A stretch of 64,000 nt of DNA from Aedes albopictus (Eukaryota; Arthropoda; Insecta; Diptera; Culicidae). Positions 44,366 to 55,270 of the stretch are shown here, piece by piece. Each line of letters starts with the position of its first letter. Positions within the stretch are counted from its first letter, which is position 1. The notes under the pieces are model-generated. The model was not told the DNA's origin, did no database searches, and worked only from the letters and a program-made list of their open reading frames with translations. Position numbers and translations under genes: made by a program. Location of the stretch: assembly GCF_035046485.1 (NCBI RefSeq), contig NC_085138.1:448609204-448673203 (forward strand), in the 5' to 3' direction.

Positions 44366-44859
44366 AATTTATTGCCAGATCGTATCACCAACCCCCAACT
44401 CAATAAAAACATTTGTCTTACAAACATTCCTTCTCATCCCGCATGACCGTGAGGACGTGGTTGGCGTCACTAAAGAAGACAGTTCCCGTAAGTATCGAGT
44501 ACTATTCATTGATTCTCTGTGCAATTTTGATAGCTCCGATCAATCACGGAGTAGCAACTACGAATATATGCTCATGCTATGAGAATTAGTTGATGCTATT
44601 GAACCAAAAAAAAAACACACCGTTAAGTTCCAAGAAGGTATTATATTGAAATAATATTGTCTGGCTAGTGGTATACTAATGATGACTTTTAAACACTTTT
44701 TCATGCATTCATTTTGACTAACCATAAAATTTATATTATAGCTCCTACATATCTCAAAGAATATTGGATTAAATATTGTCGATCTTTTGTAAGGAAATAC
44801 TAAACCATGAACATTTAATATGCCATATTTTTAGAGTCAGTTTCTTCACTACAAAAAAA

Positions 44860-45190
44860 ATAAAAATCTACTTACGTAAGGAGTGTATCGAAAAGTAGTT
44901 GAAAATGTTCATCTCGAAGCTGGTATGTTTTTTTTTATTTCGGTTCTTCTATGAAATCTTCACAATATAGTTAAGTTTAGAACGGCTTGAAGAAACTTGG
45001 AAAATTCACGTACATGGTTAATGCACGTGAAAAAAAAATTTTCAATTGTCAAAAACCTGTAGCGAATAAAATTGTACGATAAAAAATCTGAAAAATATTG
45101 ATGCTTGTTAACAGTTATGTACAAGTAACATACCAATCAACACCAACTTTCAAAATTCATATTTTCGATAGAAAAATCTCTAATATTTAC
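44860..45190. repeat. Dispersed repeat, copy 1
   Basis: The core 45005-45190 (TACATGGTTAATGCA, AAAAATCTGAAAAATATTGA, GTTAACAGTTATGTACAAG) matches 49950-50170 in the same order and orientation with scattered differences. The left extension is weaker. Confidence 0.7.
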
Positions 45191-45240
45191 AAGATGGTCA
45201 ACCACAAAAAAGCATATATTTCGGTCAAACTTTGAAGCAC

Positions 45241-45541
45241 TTCAAAAGCTAGACTTTATAAATACTTTCATGAGTGAAGATTGGAGTAGAATTTGCGAAA
45301 AAGTTACCCGTCCCCTCGGTGAGACTCGAACTCACGGCTCCTACTCACTAGACAGACGCGTTGCAAACTACACTACGCGACTTTTTCTACGCGGACGCAT
45401 CCATCGCGTAAAAACAGAATTGAGTGTACACCATACGAGAAGACTCGAAGATGTGGTGACTAACCTGAGTTCAAGTTCAGCTCGAAATTGTTTCCCACAG
45501 ACTCCACTCACGCCAGTATTTGTAAAGTCTAGCTTTTGGAA
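45241..45541. mobile_element. TIR element carrying a tRNA-like sequence (second example)
   Basis: CAAAAGCTAGACTTTATAAA (left, 45243 on) and CAAAAGCTAGACTTTACAAA (inverse of the right end, to 45538) are the termini, with similarity continuing to ~37 bp. A 71-nt tRNA-like sequence on the minus strand lies at 45312-45382. No clear target duplication. Confidence 0.65.
45312..45382 (-). tRNA. tRNA-like sequence, apparent anticodon AGT (inside a TIR element)
   Basis: On the minus strand the D-stem GTGT/ACGC, anticodon loop CTAGTGA and T-stem GTGAG/CTCAC with loop TTCGAGT are preserved. The acceptor stem is badly mismatched. A TTTTT run lies just beyond the 3' end. It resembles a tRNA-Thr derivative and is not expected to be a working tRNA. 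Confidence 0.35.
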
Positions 45542-45976
45542 TTAAGTAAATCTTCCACTCAGGTGTTTAAGCAGCAAAAATCTATAGTTAATCAATCAAC
45601 ATTAAAGCATTGCATTACATATCTTAAGGGTTATAAAATTCCGCTTTTTGCTCTAACTTACTCGTCAATAAATCAAAAAACATACCCAATTTAAAAAATG
45701 CGGATTTTTCACTTTTTGTATTTTTTTTTGTGTAAACTTGATTTGGAGAAGCATAGAAAAAAAGTGGTTACTTATTTTTTTTTCCATTTTAAGAATTGCA
45801 CCAAAATGCCGTGGATTTTTTTCTTGAATTACACTAGTTTACAAAATAAAACGAAAGTCGTGAACTTCTGTCAACGACCAAAATTTTTTAAGCATAATTT
45901 AGTACTGATTTCGAAACCGTGCTTCAAAAAAAATTAAGTAGAACAGTTTTTGAGTTTTAGCTCAATATCGAGTTTT

Positions 45977-48900
45977 TCATTGTCTTCTACAGAGATACAG
46001 TGTACACAACAAGTAGAAAAAAATAACAAAAGCTCAAATGTTAGTATAGATGAAGTAAAGAAACAGGAATTTCAGATAAAAGCTAAAGGTAGAAATACGA
46101 AAGATCCAGTTACATATAAGAGTAAACAAATGATATACACACGTGAACAAAATAAGGGCAAAAATCCAAATGATAACAGAAGGATAGAAGATAGGTCAAT
46201 TGATAAAGAAATGATAATTTCAGAAGAACAAGACAACGCCGAACGATTGAATAGCTCAGATAACATAATGGCATCAAGAAAAACAGCATCACAACAGGAC
46301 TTACTAAAAGACTTAACTGCAACAAATGATGTAATTGAGAACAAGGAAGTGGCAGAAAAAGCAGCAATGAATAGTATTAAAAAGAACATACTGACTAAAA
46401 TTGTTACATGGAATGTTAGGGGATGTAGAACAGAAGAGAAAAGAAAAGAAATAGATGGTACTCTGGAAGCATACGATATAGATATAGCTGTTCTTCAAGA
46501 GGTAAATACATTGGGTGTTGAAGCAAGCACAACTAATTACAATTGGATTATTAAAAACAACAATACAAACAAAACTAGGGGTTTGGCATTATTGATACGA
46601 AAAGGTATAGGAATACAAGTCCAGCACATTAAAATATCTAAAAACAACATGATGTGGTGCAAGTTATCAGTGCGCGGTAATAGATTGATTCTCATTAATG
46701 TGCATGCTCCTAATGTAAAACAGAATACGTTTCTTTCAAATTTACAAAGTTTAGTATCTAATCAGAGATATTTTAAAAATTTGATTGTGCTTGGAGATTT
46801 TAATGCACAATTAGGATTGAAAGATTTGAGTAAAGAAGATGAAAAATATATAGGAAAAGAGTTAGGACATGATGTATCAAATGCAAACGGAGATATGTTG
46901 AAATTATTTCTACATACATCAAAGCTTAGGAATATGTCATCCAAGATAGGTAGAAATGTTAAGATAACTTGGAAATGTAAAGACAAACAAAGTCAGATTG
47001 ACCATGTTTTGGCACCACAGTTCAATAGTTATAAAATTAGGTTCATTAAAGGATTTTGGACTCAAGTGAAAACAGATCATAAGATGCTTCAAATAGGTAT
47101 AATTTTTAGCGAAAGAAATGAAAAATTTGCCAAAGTTAAGGAGCCTACGAAAATTTGTGTAGAACTACTAAAAAATCCGGGGACAAGGAAAAAATTTCAG
47201 GAAAAGCTTAGAAATAAATCAAATCCGATCAATGAGGGACAATCTATTGATCAAAGATATAGCAATCTAGCTTTAAAATTGAAATCGGCAGCGTCAAGTA
47301 CATTAAGAGTATCAAAAATACCTAGTACTCCCAAAAGACGAAGAGCATTTGATAAACTAAGAATAGCCATGAAGGTTGTCAAAAAGCATCCCGATATGCA
47401 GAATTTCAGATATAAGCTAGGAAATAGAAAACAAGAACTAGCCATAGCTATAAAAAATCATAAGGAAAAGGAAATAATGTCATTTTTCAGGAACTTGAAT
47501 GATTTTGATGTAGGTATGAGAATCAGGAAAACATATTCTTATCTGAAGCAATATGTGAAGGAAAAAAACAAAAAATCGGCAATGATAAGTACACGAGTAT
47601 GGGATAAATTGTTAGAAGAAGGACAAGGACCAGAGATAGAGTTTTGTGATCAGCATGACTTTATACCTTTGCCAAATCCTCCAACCTTGGATGAAATAAA
47701 ATTTATTATTAATACTTCATGTAACGGCAAAACTCCAGGTTCGGATAGAATTTTTATAGAGTATCTTAAACACGCAGATGAAGATAGTGTAGTAGAGTTA
47801 GTAGAAATAATGAGGAGAATATATATAGAAAATGTTATGCCTAATGATTGGAAAAAGACGACACAGATTCCAATTCCTAAAAAAGCAAGTGCTTCGGATG
47901 CAAATGACTTTCGTAGGATATCCCTTTGTAATGTAGCGTACAAAATATATGCAAAATGGATAGCAAATCAGTTAAATAAATTTGCGGGAGAGCCAGGATT
48001 GCATCAAGCTGCATTCACAAGAAGTAGATCTACTGATGACCACATATTCATAGCTAGGCGTCTTATGGAAGAATATTGGAATGCTGGAGAAGACTTAGTA
48101 GTGTTAGCTTTAGATATTAAAAAGGCATTTGATACCGTTAATATACAAAATATAAGGGAAGTTTTGATGAACTTGAATGTACCCACCAGATTAATAGATA
48201 GAGTGTTATTATGTGTGAAGGATGAAGTTACCAAAGTTTTATGGCAAAATCAGTATTCTAGGGAATACAAAAGAGGGAAAGGAATAAAACAGGGTTGTCC
48301 ATTATCTCCACAGCTGTTCAATTTTCTAATACAAGACGTATTAAGAAAGGTAGCACAACAGATTCCGGAATTGAAGCTTATAGATATTGATATCTTAAAA
48401 ATTCCAATAATATTAGCTTTTGCCGATGACATTTTGATCATTGCAAGTAATTTGAAGGAGTTGGAAGACATATTGAAGGTGTTAGAAATAGAATTGGATA
48501 AAGTAGGTCTTCAAATAAATCATGATAAAAGTCAAATTTTAATCAGGTATCCTAATAATAAGGAGTTGCAACCAAAGGAAATAATGTTGAACGGTAAAAT
48601 GTATAAAACATGTGAGTGTATCAAATATTTAGGTGTTAGTATGACTGCCACATTGAACAGAAAGTTAACAAACAGGTTAAGATCAGTCAATGTTCTAAGA
48701 ACATCAAGATTAATAGTAGAATTCTGTAAACGATTCCATCCATCTTGGGAGCTAGGAAAACTGATTTACATAACAGTTTTATCGCCAGCTTTGTTATACG
48801 GGACTAAGGTTGCGGTATTGACTAAAAAAAGTAGAATTTCGATGGCTAATTATGAAAAAGTAATCTTGAGAAATATTTTTAATAATTGTAAGAAAGATTC

Positions 48901-49912
48901 TGCCTTGAAATTTAATGCAAGAAAGTTACTTAATGGAAAAACAATAAATAGAAGAGTGAGAGTTGGAAGGATAAATTACTTCGGACATATCAAAAGAAGA
49001 GGAGAGGGACATCCTTTGAAATTAGCATATAATCTAAATTTAAACAAAAGAAAAGAAGGTAGACCAGGTTTGACGTGGAGAAAATCTCTTGAGCACGACC
49101 TAATTAGATATGATAGTATTGATAATGATGAATGGGAAGAAGTTGCGATGGACAAAGAGAAATTGAAACGAAAAGCGGAAGAAATATATAACAATGAAGA
49201 AAGTGAAATTTCGGAAGGTGTATCGACGGACGATGAGAATCAAGGAGGAAAAAGATATAAACACTGGAAAAAGATGTCATAAAAAATAGAGATAAATGTA
49301 CGGGTCAAACAGCGATATATTTTGTAAAAAAAAAGCGAGTAGAAGTTGTATAATCATTTTTGAAAAGAAGAGCAGGTTTTATGCCTTTGGGAGAAGTGGA
49401 TTATTAACAAAAAAAGCTACACTCCCAGGGGCTTTTCCCTGCTCCAAATAAATTATCATAAAAAACAAACAAAATAGGTTCTCATCAATTAGGTAAAGAA
49501 ACAATTATTTTACAGAATAAACAATGTTAGCAAGAATGAACGAGAAAAATAGGTAAGTTATGTGGGAAAAATATGATATGATATTTTTTTGATATCATAA
49601 AACATTTGGTATAAAACAACTATTTCTGGGAGTGGAGGGAAATAAGAGCTGTCAGTCGAAACATAATGGTTGGGAAGAGTGGAGATGCCAACTTCTTATT
49701 ATAACTTTTATGTGGAGAATGACAGCTTCTTCTTTTTCACATTCATTGGGGCATCCTCCAATGTGAAGTGCTTGCACTATATATAATTGCATGATCTTGG
49801 TTGTATAATTATAATGTTTTGCTTGATCAAATCACATTGGATGGACAGCCCACTGCTATCGGGCTTAGTACCGTGCTACAATGAATGGAAACCATCATCA
49901 TCATCATCATCA
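45977..49912 (+). mobile_element. LINE copy C with intact EN-RT frame, (CAT)n tail and TSD
   Basis: About 3.94 kb between two copies of TCAATATCGAGTTTT (45962-45976 and 49913-49927). It contains a single long frame (endonuclease, RT), a ~600 bp 3' UTR and seven CAT units at the 3' end. A microsatellite-like tail with no RNase H suits RTE-like or related clades. The frame is already open at the 5' junction, which suggests 5' truncation. The strand is strikingly A-rich. Confidence 0.9.
46130..49282 (+). CDS. LINE C endonuclease-reverse transcriptase ORF
   Basis: Open from the element's 5' edge (45977; in frame from 45950), with the first in-frame ATG at 46130 and TAA at 49280-49282. Counting from 45950, the APE endonuclease spans residues ~150-385: TWNVRGC (Asn), VLQEVN (Glu), LGDFNAQLG (Asp/Asn), QIDHVL and TDHKML, all catalytic positions present. 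RT spans ~560-890: NGKTPGSDRIFIEYLK, DFRRISLCNVAYKIYAK, LALDIKKAFDTV (motif A), GIKQGCPLSPQLFN and AFADDILII (FADD at ~824). A C-terminal region with YFGHIKRR and KEGRPGLTWRKSLEHDL resembles the tail of RTE-like proteins. There is no stop or frameshift and no RNase H. Confidence 0.88.
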   Translation: MIYTREQNKGKNPNDNRRIEDRSIDKEMIISEEQDNAERLNSSDNIMASRKTASQQDLLKDLTATNDVIENKEVAEKAAMNSIKKNILTKIVTWNVRGCRTEEKRKEIDGTLEAYDIDIAVLQEVNTLGVEASTTNYNWIIKNNNTNKTRGLALLIRKGIGIQVQHIKISKNNMMWCKLSVRGNRLILINVHAPNVKQNTFLSNLQSLVSNQRYFKNLIVLGDFNAQLGLKDLSKEDEKYIGKELGHDVSNANGDMLKLFLHTSKLRNMSSKIGRNVKITWKCKDKQSQIDHVLAPQFNSYKIRFIKGFWTQVKTDHKMLQIGIIFSERNEKFAKVKEPTKICVELLKNPGTRKKFQEKLRNKSNPINEGQSIDQRYSNLALKLKSAASSTLRVSKIPSTPKRRRAFDKLRIAMKVVKKHPDMQNFRYKLGNRKQELAIAIKNHKEKEIMSFFRNLNDFDVGMRIRKTYSYLKQYVKEKNKKSAMISTRVWDKLLEEGQGPEIEFCDQHDFIPLPNPPTLDEIKFIINTSCNGKTPGSDRIFIEYLKHADEDSVVELVEIMRRIYIENVMPNDWKKTTQIPIPKKASASDANDFRRISLCNVAYKIYAKWIANQLNKFAGEPGLHQAAFTRSRSTDDHIFIARRLMEEYWNAGEDLVVLALDIKKAFDTVNIQNIREVLMNLNVPTRLIDRVLLCVKDEVTKVLWQNQYSREYKRGKGIKQGCPLSPQLFNFLIQDVLRKVAQQIPELKLIDIDILKIPIILAFADDILIIASNLKELEDILKVLEIELDKVGLQINHDKSQILIRYPNNKELQPKEIMLNGKMYKTCECIKYLGVSMTATLNRKLTNRLRSVNVLRTSRLIVEFCKRFHPSWELGKLIYITVLSPALLYGTKVAVLTKKSRISMANYEKVILRNIFNNCKKDSALKFNARKLLNGKTINRRVRVGRINYFGHIKRRGEGHPLKLAYNLNLNKRKEGRPGLTWRKSLEHDLIRYDSIDNDEWEEVAMDKEKLKRKAEEIYNNEESEISEGVSTDDENQGGKRYKHWKKMS

Positions 49913-49913
49913 T
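49893..49913 (+). repeat. (CAT)7 tail of LINE C
   Basis: Seven CAT units directly precede the right target-site copy, acting as the LINE 3' tail in place of poly(A). Confidence 0.85.
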
Positions 49914-49949
49914 CAATATCGAGTTTTACAACTTTTTAAAATATGGAAT

Positions 49950-50170
49950 TTACGTACATGGTTAATGCATATACCCCACAAAATAAAAATCTACACAAAA
50001 TGCAATTTTGTTAAAAATTTTCAACGGTCAAAAACATGTACCGAATAGAATTGCACGATAAAAAATCTGAAAAATATTGATGCTTGTTAACAGTTATGTA
50101 CAAGTAACATACAAATCAACACCAACTTTTAAAAATTCATATTTTCGTTAGAAAAATCTCCAATATTTAC
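49950..50170. repeat. Dispersed repeat, copy 2
   Basis: Direct-orientation partner of 45005-45190, containing TACGTACATGGTTAATGCA and TTGATGCTTGTTAACAGTTA. LINE C lies between the two copies. Confidence 0.75.
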
Positions 50171-52165
50171 ACTGAGCATTGGTAAGTTGCTGTAAGTTGC
50201 CTTCATTAAAGGTTAGAATAAAAGAAATAATCACAAAAGTAGAAAATTTTTCCCAAAAAATGGTGATATAGTACATTTAGTAGAGGATGTGAAGGTCGCC
50301 TGATTCCGTGGTAGGTCACCATTCACCGCGTATAAGAAGATCCCCTTTTTTTTTGTTTGAAAATGATCAAAACCACCAAGCAAAGTTAGTTTTTTTTTCG
50401 TTTATATTAATTTTAAGTAATAACTTGCAAGATTTATTAGAAAAACGAATGTTCAAATTTTCATTTTTTTTTTCTACTTATATGGGGCGACATGGGGCAC
50501 GGTGAATGGAGACCATTGATTTTTAGGCTATCTATTTACCGTGCCCTTTTGTTTCAATTTAAAAAAAAAAATAAGTAGAATCGTACTTTCTTGGTAAACT
50601 TGCTTCGATAATGCATATACAAATATAAATATATTAGAATTAATAAACAATCAAAAATAAGTTAAATAAACAGCTTTTTTAAAGTGATGGAGATGCAAGG
50701 AATGACCTTATGTATATGCGCACAAGACTTGAAATTTTCAAAAAAAAAATGTAGCTCAAAAACAGCTTGATGAACATTCCTAATTTTTTGATATGTTAAG
50801 GGTAAGTGTTCCAATTATGGCTATAGTACCAATTATTCGCCATAGTTGTTTTTCACCCTTTAATGATGTAAATCAACAAGACAGTTTTTGTGAACAACAG
50901 ATCATGTTCACAAAAGACGGCTGCACTCATTTAAACTCCACATTTTGCTCGAATTATGGTAGAAATAAATCATTTTCCTTAAAATTGCGGCTTCCTTGCA
51001 CCCTTTTTCGCCATAGAGTACCAGTTATGGCTAATCCCATAAGGAATGCATGCAAACAGTGCGAAAAGGAACCGGAGTTGTAGCCATAACTGGTATAAGG
51101 TTCCTATCATGAACACACGCTGTAATAAATACTAAAAGAAGTTTTGGCTCCGATTCTATATTTTTCCTGTAGAGGCACCCTAGTGCAACTCCGATTATCG
51201 TGAAATTTAGTGGGTTTTTTTATTTTTTATTTCGTCATAAGGGCGACCAATTTTCAAATAGGGTCCTAAAAATCAAGGTTTTTATAAACTAAAAATTTTC
51301 AAAAAATCATAACTTTTGAACCAGCCAACCGATTTGACACTTCTTTTTTTTTGAAAGCTATTGAACTCTAGTTCTCAATGTGTGTTGAACTAACATTAAA
51401 AGTTAAAAAACACAATAATAAAGAAAAAAAATCTAATTCTCAGGAAAAATACGTTCAATGGGCCAAATTGTGTTTTTGTGCAAAAAATATGCAAAAATAT
51501 TAGTTTTTTTCACGTTTTTATGGTCTCGGGATCACAGAGGTACCCTGATTCTATATTTTTATCAGAAAGTTCATGATGATTAACCTGGGCTTGTTAGGAG
51601 AATATCAGAAAGTTCAGGAAACTTGGCGTAACATGTAAAAAAAAATCAGAGATGTATGTTTCTTTAGTTTTTGAGATATGATTTTTATGAAAATAAAAGG
51701 CCAAATTTTCCCATACAAAAGGTTTTTTTAATTTGATTATATTTTGAATCCTTATACATGTATGAATACCAAAAAGACCAGGAACCATTCAAAAAAGCAC
51801 AAGGCATATTTTTATGAAGATTTATCAGACAATTTTAGAGAACCTATATTAAAATATATGACTCTAGATATTCTAAAAAAAAGTAAGTGAGGATCTTGTC
51901 CAAGTAGTTGATAACATTTTTTTCACATATTTATCGATATTCTTTACCGTTTTGAACAATTTTCTAACAAAATTTTTGGCATATGCAGTAGCACCCAACC
52001 TTATTTCCACGTTTTGATGTAAATTACACTTCGAAAGCATTGATTAACTTGCGAAAAATAGGAATAGGAACCGGTACCATAAGGTGGCAAGCCTCGTTGA
52101 ATAATTATATGACTCGTGCTGAAAAAATCATCATTTTGCAACTCGTTACATAAATAACTATTTTT
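50171..52165. other. AT-rich repetitive intergenic DNA
   Basis: No gene was recognised. A weak inverted pair (GGTCACCATTCACCG at 50316, CGGTGAATGGAGACC at 50500) and another with ATGGCTA motifs (about 50800-51110) suggest decayed MITEs. The rest resembles anonymous repeat sequence without clear ends. Confidence 0.45.
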
Positions 52166-52173
52166 ATGCATAC

Positions 52174-53927
52174 TAGACCTGTTCACTTTGAAACTTTTTT
52201 TCTCCGATTCTCCGTGACACATCAAATTATCAATCCACATGCAAAAACAAGTCTTCAGTCCAAAATTGAGCCAAATTGATAAAGCTTTAAAGGTGTATCA
52301 AATCGATTTTGTGTTTTTTTAACCGTTTTCACAGAAATTTACTCATAAATCCAGAAAATTGCTCCGAAAGGGTGCCGAAAATACCGTTAGGATATAGTTA
52401 GTACAATACTCTACAACTTTGCCGAAGACACTACGGTGTTTAAATTGCTTATTTCGAAGTTATTCAATAATTTTAGTAGATAAATCACGAAAAAACACGA
52501 TATTTTTACGATTTTACATATAAAAGTCATGTAATTTTACATTATTTTAAGTGACTAAATTAATTAGCTATTTCTCCTTTGTGTAACGGACATTTCGTCC
52601 ATACATTGTTTTTGTGTAGGAATTCGTTTTCAATGACTAATTATCAAAAGTATGTCACGTTGATACTAAAAATCGCGTAGAGTTGCCAGCACGAATTAGA
52701 ACAAAGTTACCCATGATTAAGACGTCATGCCATCGTATTCTAATGCCTTTTGATTCAAGTATCAGAAATGGCGCAGATGATAAGACTCGAGCCTGCGGAT
52801 CATAAGGTCCCAGGTTCAAGCTCAAATACATAATAAACTTTTATTTTCTTTCTTTGTAGCAGTTAGGATGATGAATCTGCCATGAGCCATGGCCCATGGC
52901 TTACACGCAATCTCCCAAATAATGATGATCGGGACCTGCCAATTAATCCCATTCCAGGACTAGCTAGATATTTAGTTTACTTGTTGACAAGAAATCGTGT
53001 CGACGAGATCAGCTGGACGAAATATTGGACATCTGTTTGATACCGATTAATTTAGCTAAAACAATTCAATACGATGATGGAACTGCTTCTGGATGCAAAA
53101 TTTATCATACAACTGTGGAGGTTACTTCCATCTATCTATCCACAAGCAACACAACTACACGATAAAGGGAAACTTCATTCTTACTATGCACTCTACGGTT
53201 TCGAAACAAGGCTATGATGCCAAATTGCAATAAGATGCAAAGCGTAGTCTCATTAACTTATAGCTGGATCGAAACGCAAAAAATCCTATTCCAGGGCTCG
53301 AACCTTGAATCTTCGAATCGGCAGTCTCATGCTCAACCATCTACACCAAATTGAAACTGATGCAGATGCGACAAAGAAATGTAATGACGTTATAATCATG
53401 GGTAACTTTGTTTAATTTTGTGCTGGCAACTCTATGCGATTTTTAGTATCAACGTGACATACTTTTGATAATTAGTCAATGAAAACGAATTCCAACTCTA
53501 AAATGATGTATTGACGAAATGTTCGTAACACATAGGAGAAATAGCTAATTAATTTAGTCACTTAAAACAATGTAAATTTACATGACTTTTACATGAAAAA
53601 CCGTAAAAATATTGTATTTTTTCGCGATTTTTTAACGAAAATTGTTGAATAACTTTGAAATAAGCAATTTAAACAACGTAGTGTCTTCGGCAAAGTTGTA
53701 GAGTATTATTCCAACTATATTTTAACGGTGTTTTTGGTACCTTTTCGGTGCAATTTTTTGGATATTGGAGTACATTTTCGTGAAAATGCTCGAAAAATCA
53801 CAAAATCGATTTGATACACCTCTAAACCTTTACCAATTTGGCTCATTTTTGGACTGAAGACTTGTTTTTGCATGTGGATTGATAATTTGATGTGACACGG
53901 GTAGGTCAAAAAAAGTGAACAGGTCTA
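52174..53927. mobile_element. 1,754 bp foldback element, ~640 bp arms, 8 bp TSD ATGCATAC
   Basis: Both tips are TAGACCTGTTCACTTT (one inverted), flanked by exact ATGCATAC copies (52166-52173, 53928-53935). Arms of about 640 bp (52174-52820 and 53290-53927) are inverted copies with scattered differences, such as AAGTCTTCAGTCCAAAA and GTATGTCACGTTGATACTAA. Each arm ends centrally in a tRNA-like block with A- and B-box motifs (52765-52830; 53285-53350 inverted). The ~460 bp centre is unique and non-coding. The 8 bp duplication points to hAT-type mobilisation. Confidence 0.85.
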
Positions 53928-54156
53928 ATGCATACGTTACTGTAGTGTAGTATTGGCCGTGGTGTGTTTATTTTAATTGAGTTATGCCAGAATAAAGACA
54001 GTTCAAGTCTGAACCGCACGTATTTCAATTACTCTCCCTACAGTAGTAACCTTTTTTCATCTTTTTCCATAGAAGCTTATCGTGAAGTAAAGTACATTAC
54101 ATTTAATATGTTTCGTGGTTAAATTTTACTATAAAACATGAGAAAAAAGAGGCATT

Positions 54157-55270
54157 GGGGTCAAATAGGTCACTTCTTGTTCTTTGCCAGGGTTCAAATC
54201 AAAGTTGTCTAATTCCTCAAAACTATTAACATTATGAATTCTTTGATTTACATGGAAACATCGAAAACTTATAAAAAAAACTAGTTTTTCACAATATTCA
54301 AGCAACATGGAACAAAATGAGAAATGTTCTTGAAATACAAAATATGAAAATGTTCCACCCTCATTAGGGTGGCGCACACTACATTTGGCCAAGTTTTCCC
54401 ATACAAACTTCAAGCGTTTTGAGCGCCCCCTTAGGCTTAATTGATTTTGCTCAAATTTTGAACGTAGCTTCTGGCAGTCCAAAACAACTAATTTAGGACT
54501 TGGCATTTTTCGAAATTTTTGTTTTACATATAAGTGTGGGCCACCTTAACCCTCATTGTTAATTATCTTTGCTAAAATACTGATCGTTTTTCATAGATGT
54601 AGATCATCCGTGGAGATCATCATATGCTTTTTGCTCACATTTTGCAACGAAACAAGAAAATTAGGGTGACTTGGGCAACATAGGTCACTTCTCTAGTTGT
54701 TCCATGGTGTAAACCAATTTGCTATGATTTACATGAAAATATCAGAAACAGTTTGAAAGCTTATGACAAAAAACTAACTTCAATACATTTTAAGGAATAA
54801 GGGGGCAAAATGGGACATTATTGATCACTGGGCAACATGAAAATGTTTCAACCTTGTTGTGGATCATCTTTGCTAAAATGGTAAACATTTTCCATACATT
54901 CAGATCTTCAAGGCTTTTTTATTAAATTTTGCGCCGAAACATGAAAATTAGGGATAGTTGGGGCAAAATAGGCCACATCACGTGCTCTGGCGGATATCAA
55001 TTCTATCTCGTTTGTTTTTCTTTTGTATTTTCAACATGATTACTATGATTAACATGGAAACATCGAAGATAGCTTGAAAATCTATGAAAAAACTAGTTTT
55101 ACATACTTGATAAGTAGATGGGGCAAAATGGGGCATTACGTTGACTACACAACACGACAATGTTCAACTTCAATTGAGAACAACCTCTGCTATAGTATTG
55201 AACTTTTTTTATGTATATCGGCGCAGAGGTTTATCTTCACTTCTTTATTATGTTATTCATTAAAATAGTG
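54157..55270. repeat. Three tandem ~300 bp units with GGGGCAAAATAGG motifs
   Basis: Units begin near 54157, 54673 and 54960, each with (G)GGGYAAMATAGGYCAC, then TTTACATGRAAA, AACTAG or AACTA and a CATGAAAATGTTC-like end. Removing the 183 bp insert and its duplication reduces the first interval from ~516 to ~324 bp, close to the second (~287 bp). Confidence 0.65.
54366..54548. mobile_element. 183 bp MITE, TSD ACCCTCATT
   Basis: The left end AGGGTGGCGCACACT and the right end AGTGTGGGCCACCTTA are near-inverted. ACCCTCATT lies at 54357-54365 and 54549-54557. It interrupts a tandem unit. It is non-coding. Confidence 0.8.

Noticed and set aside
45950..45976. Start of the LINE C protein at 45950
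   Set aside because: These codons are flanking DNA and target-site duplication, and the first codon is TTG; the frame is merely open through the junction.
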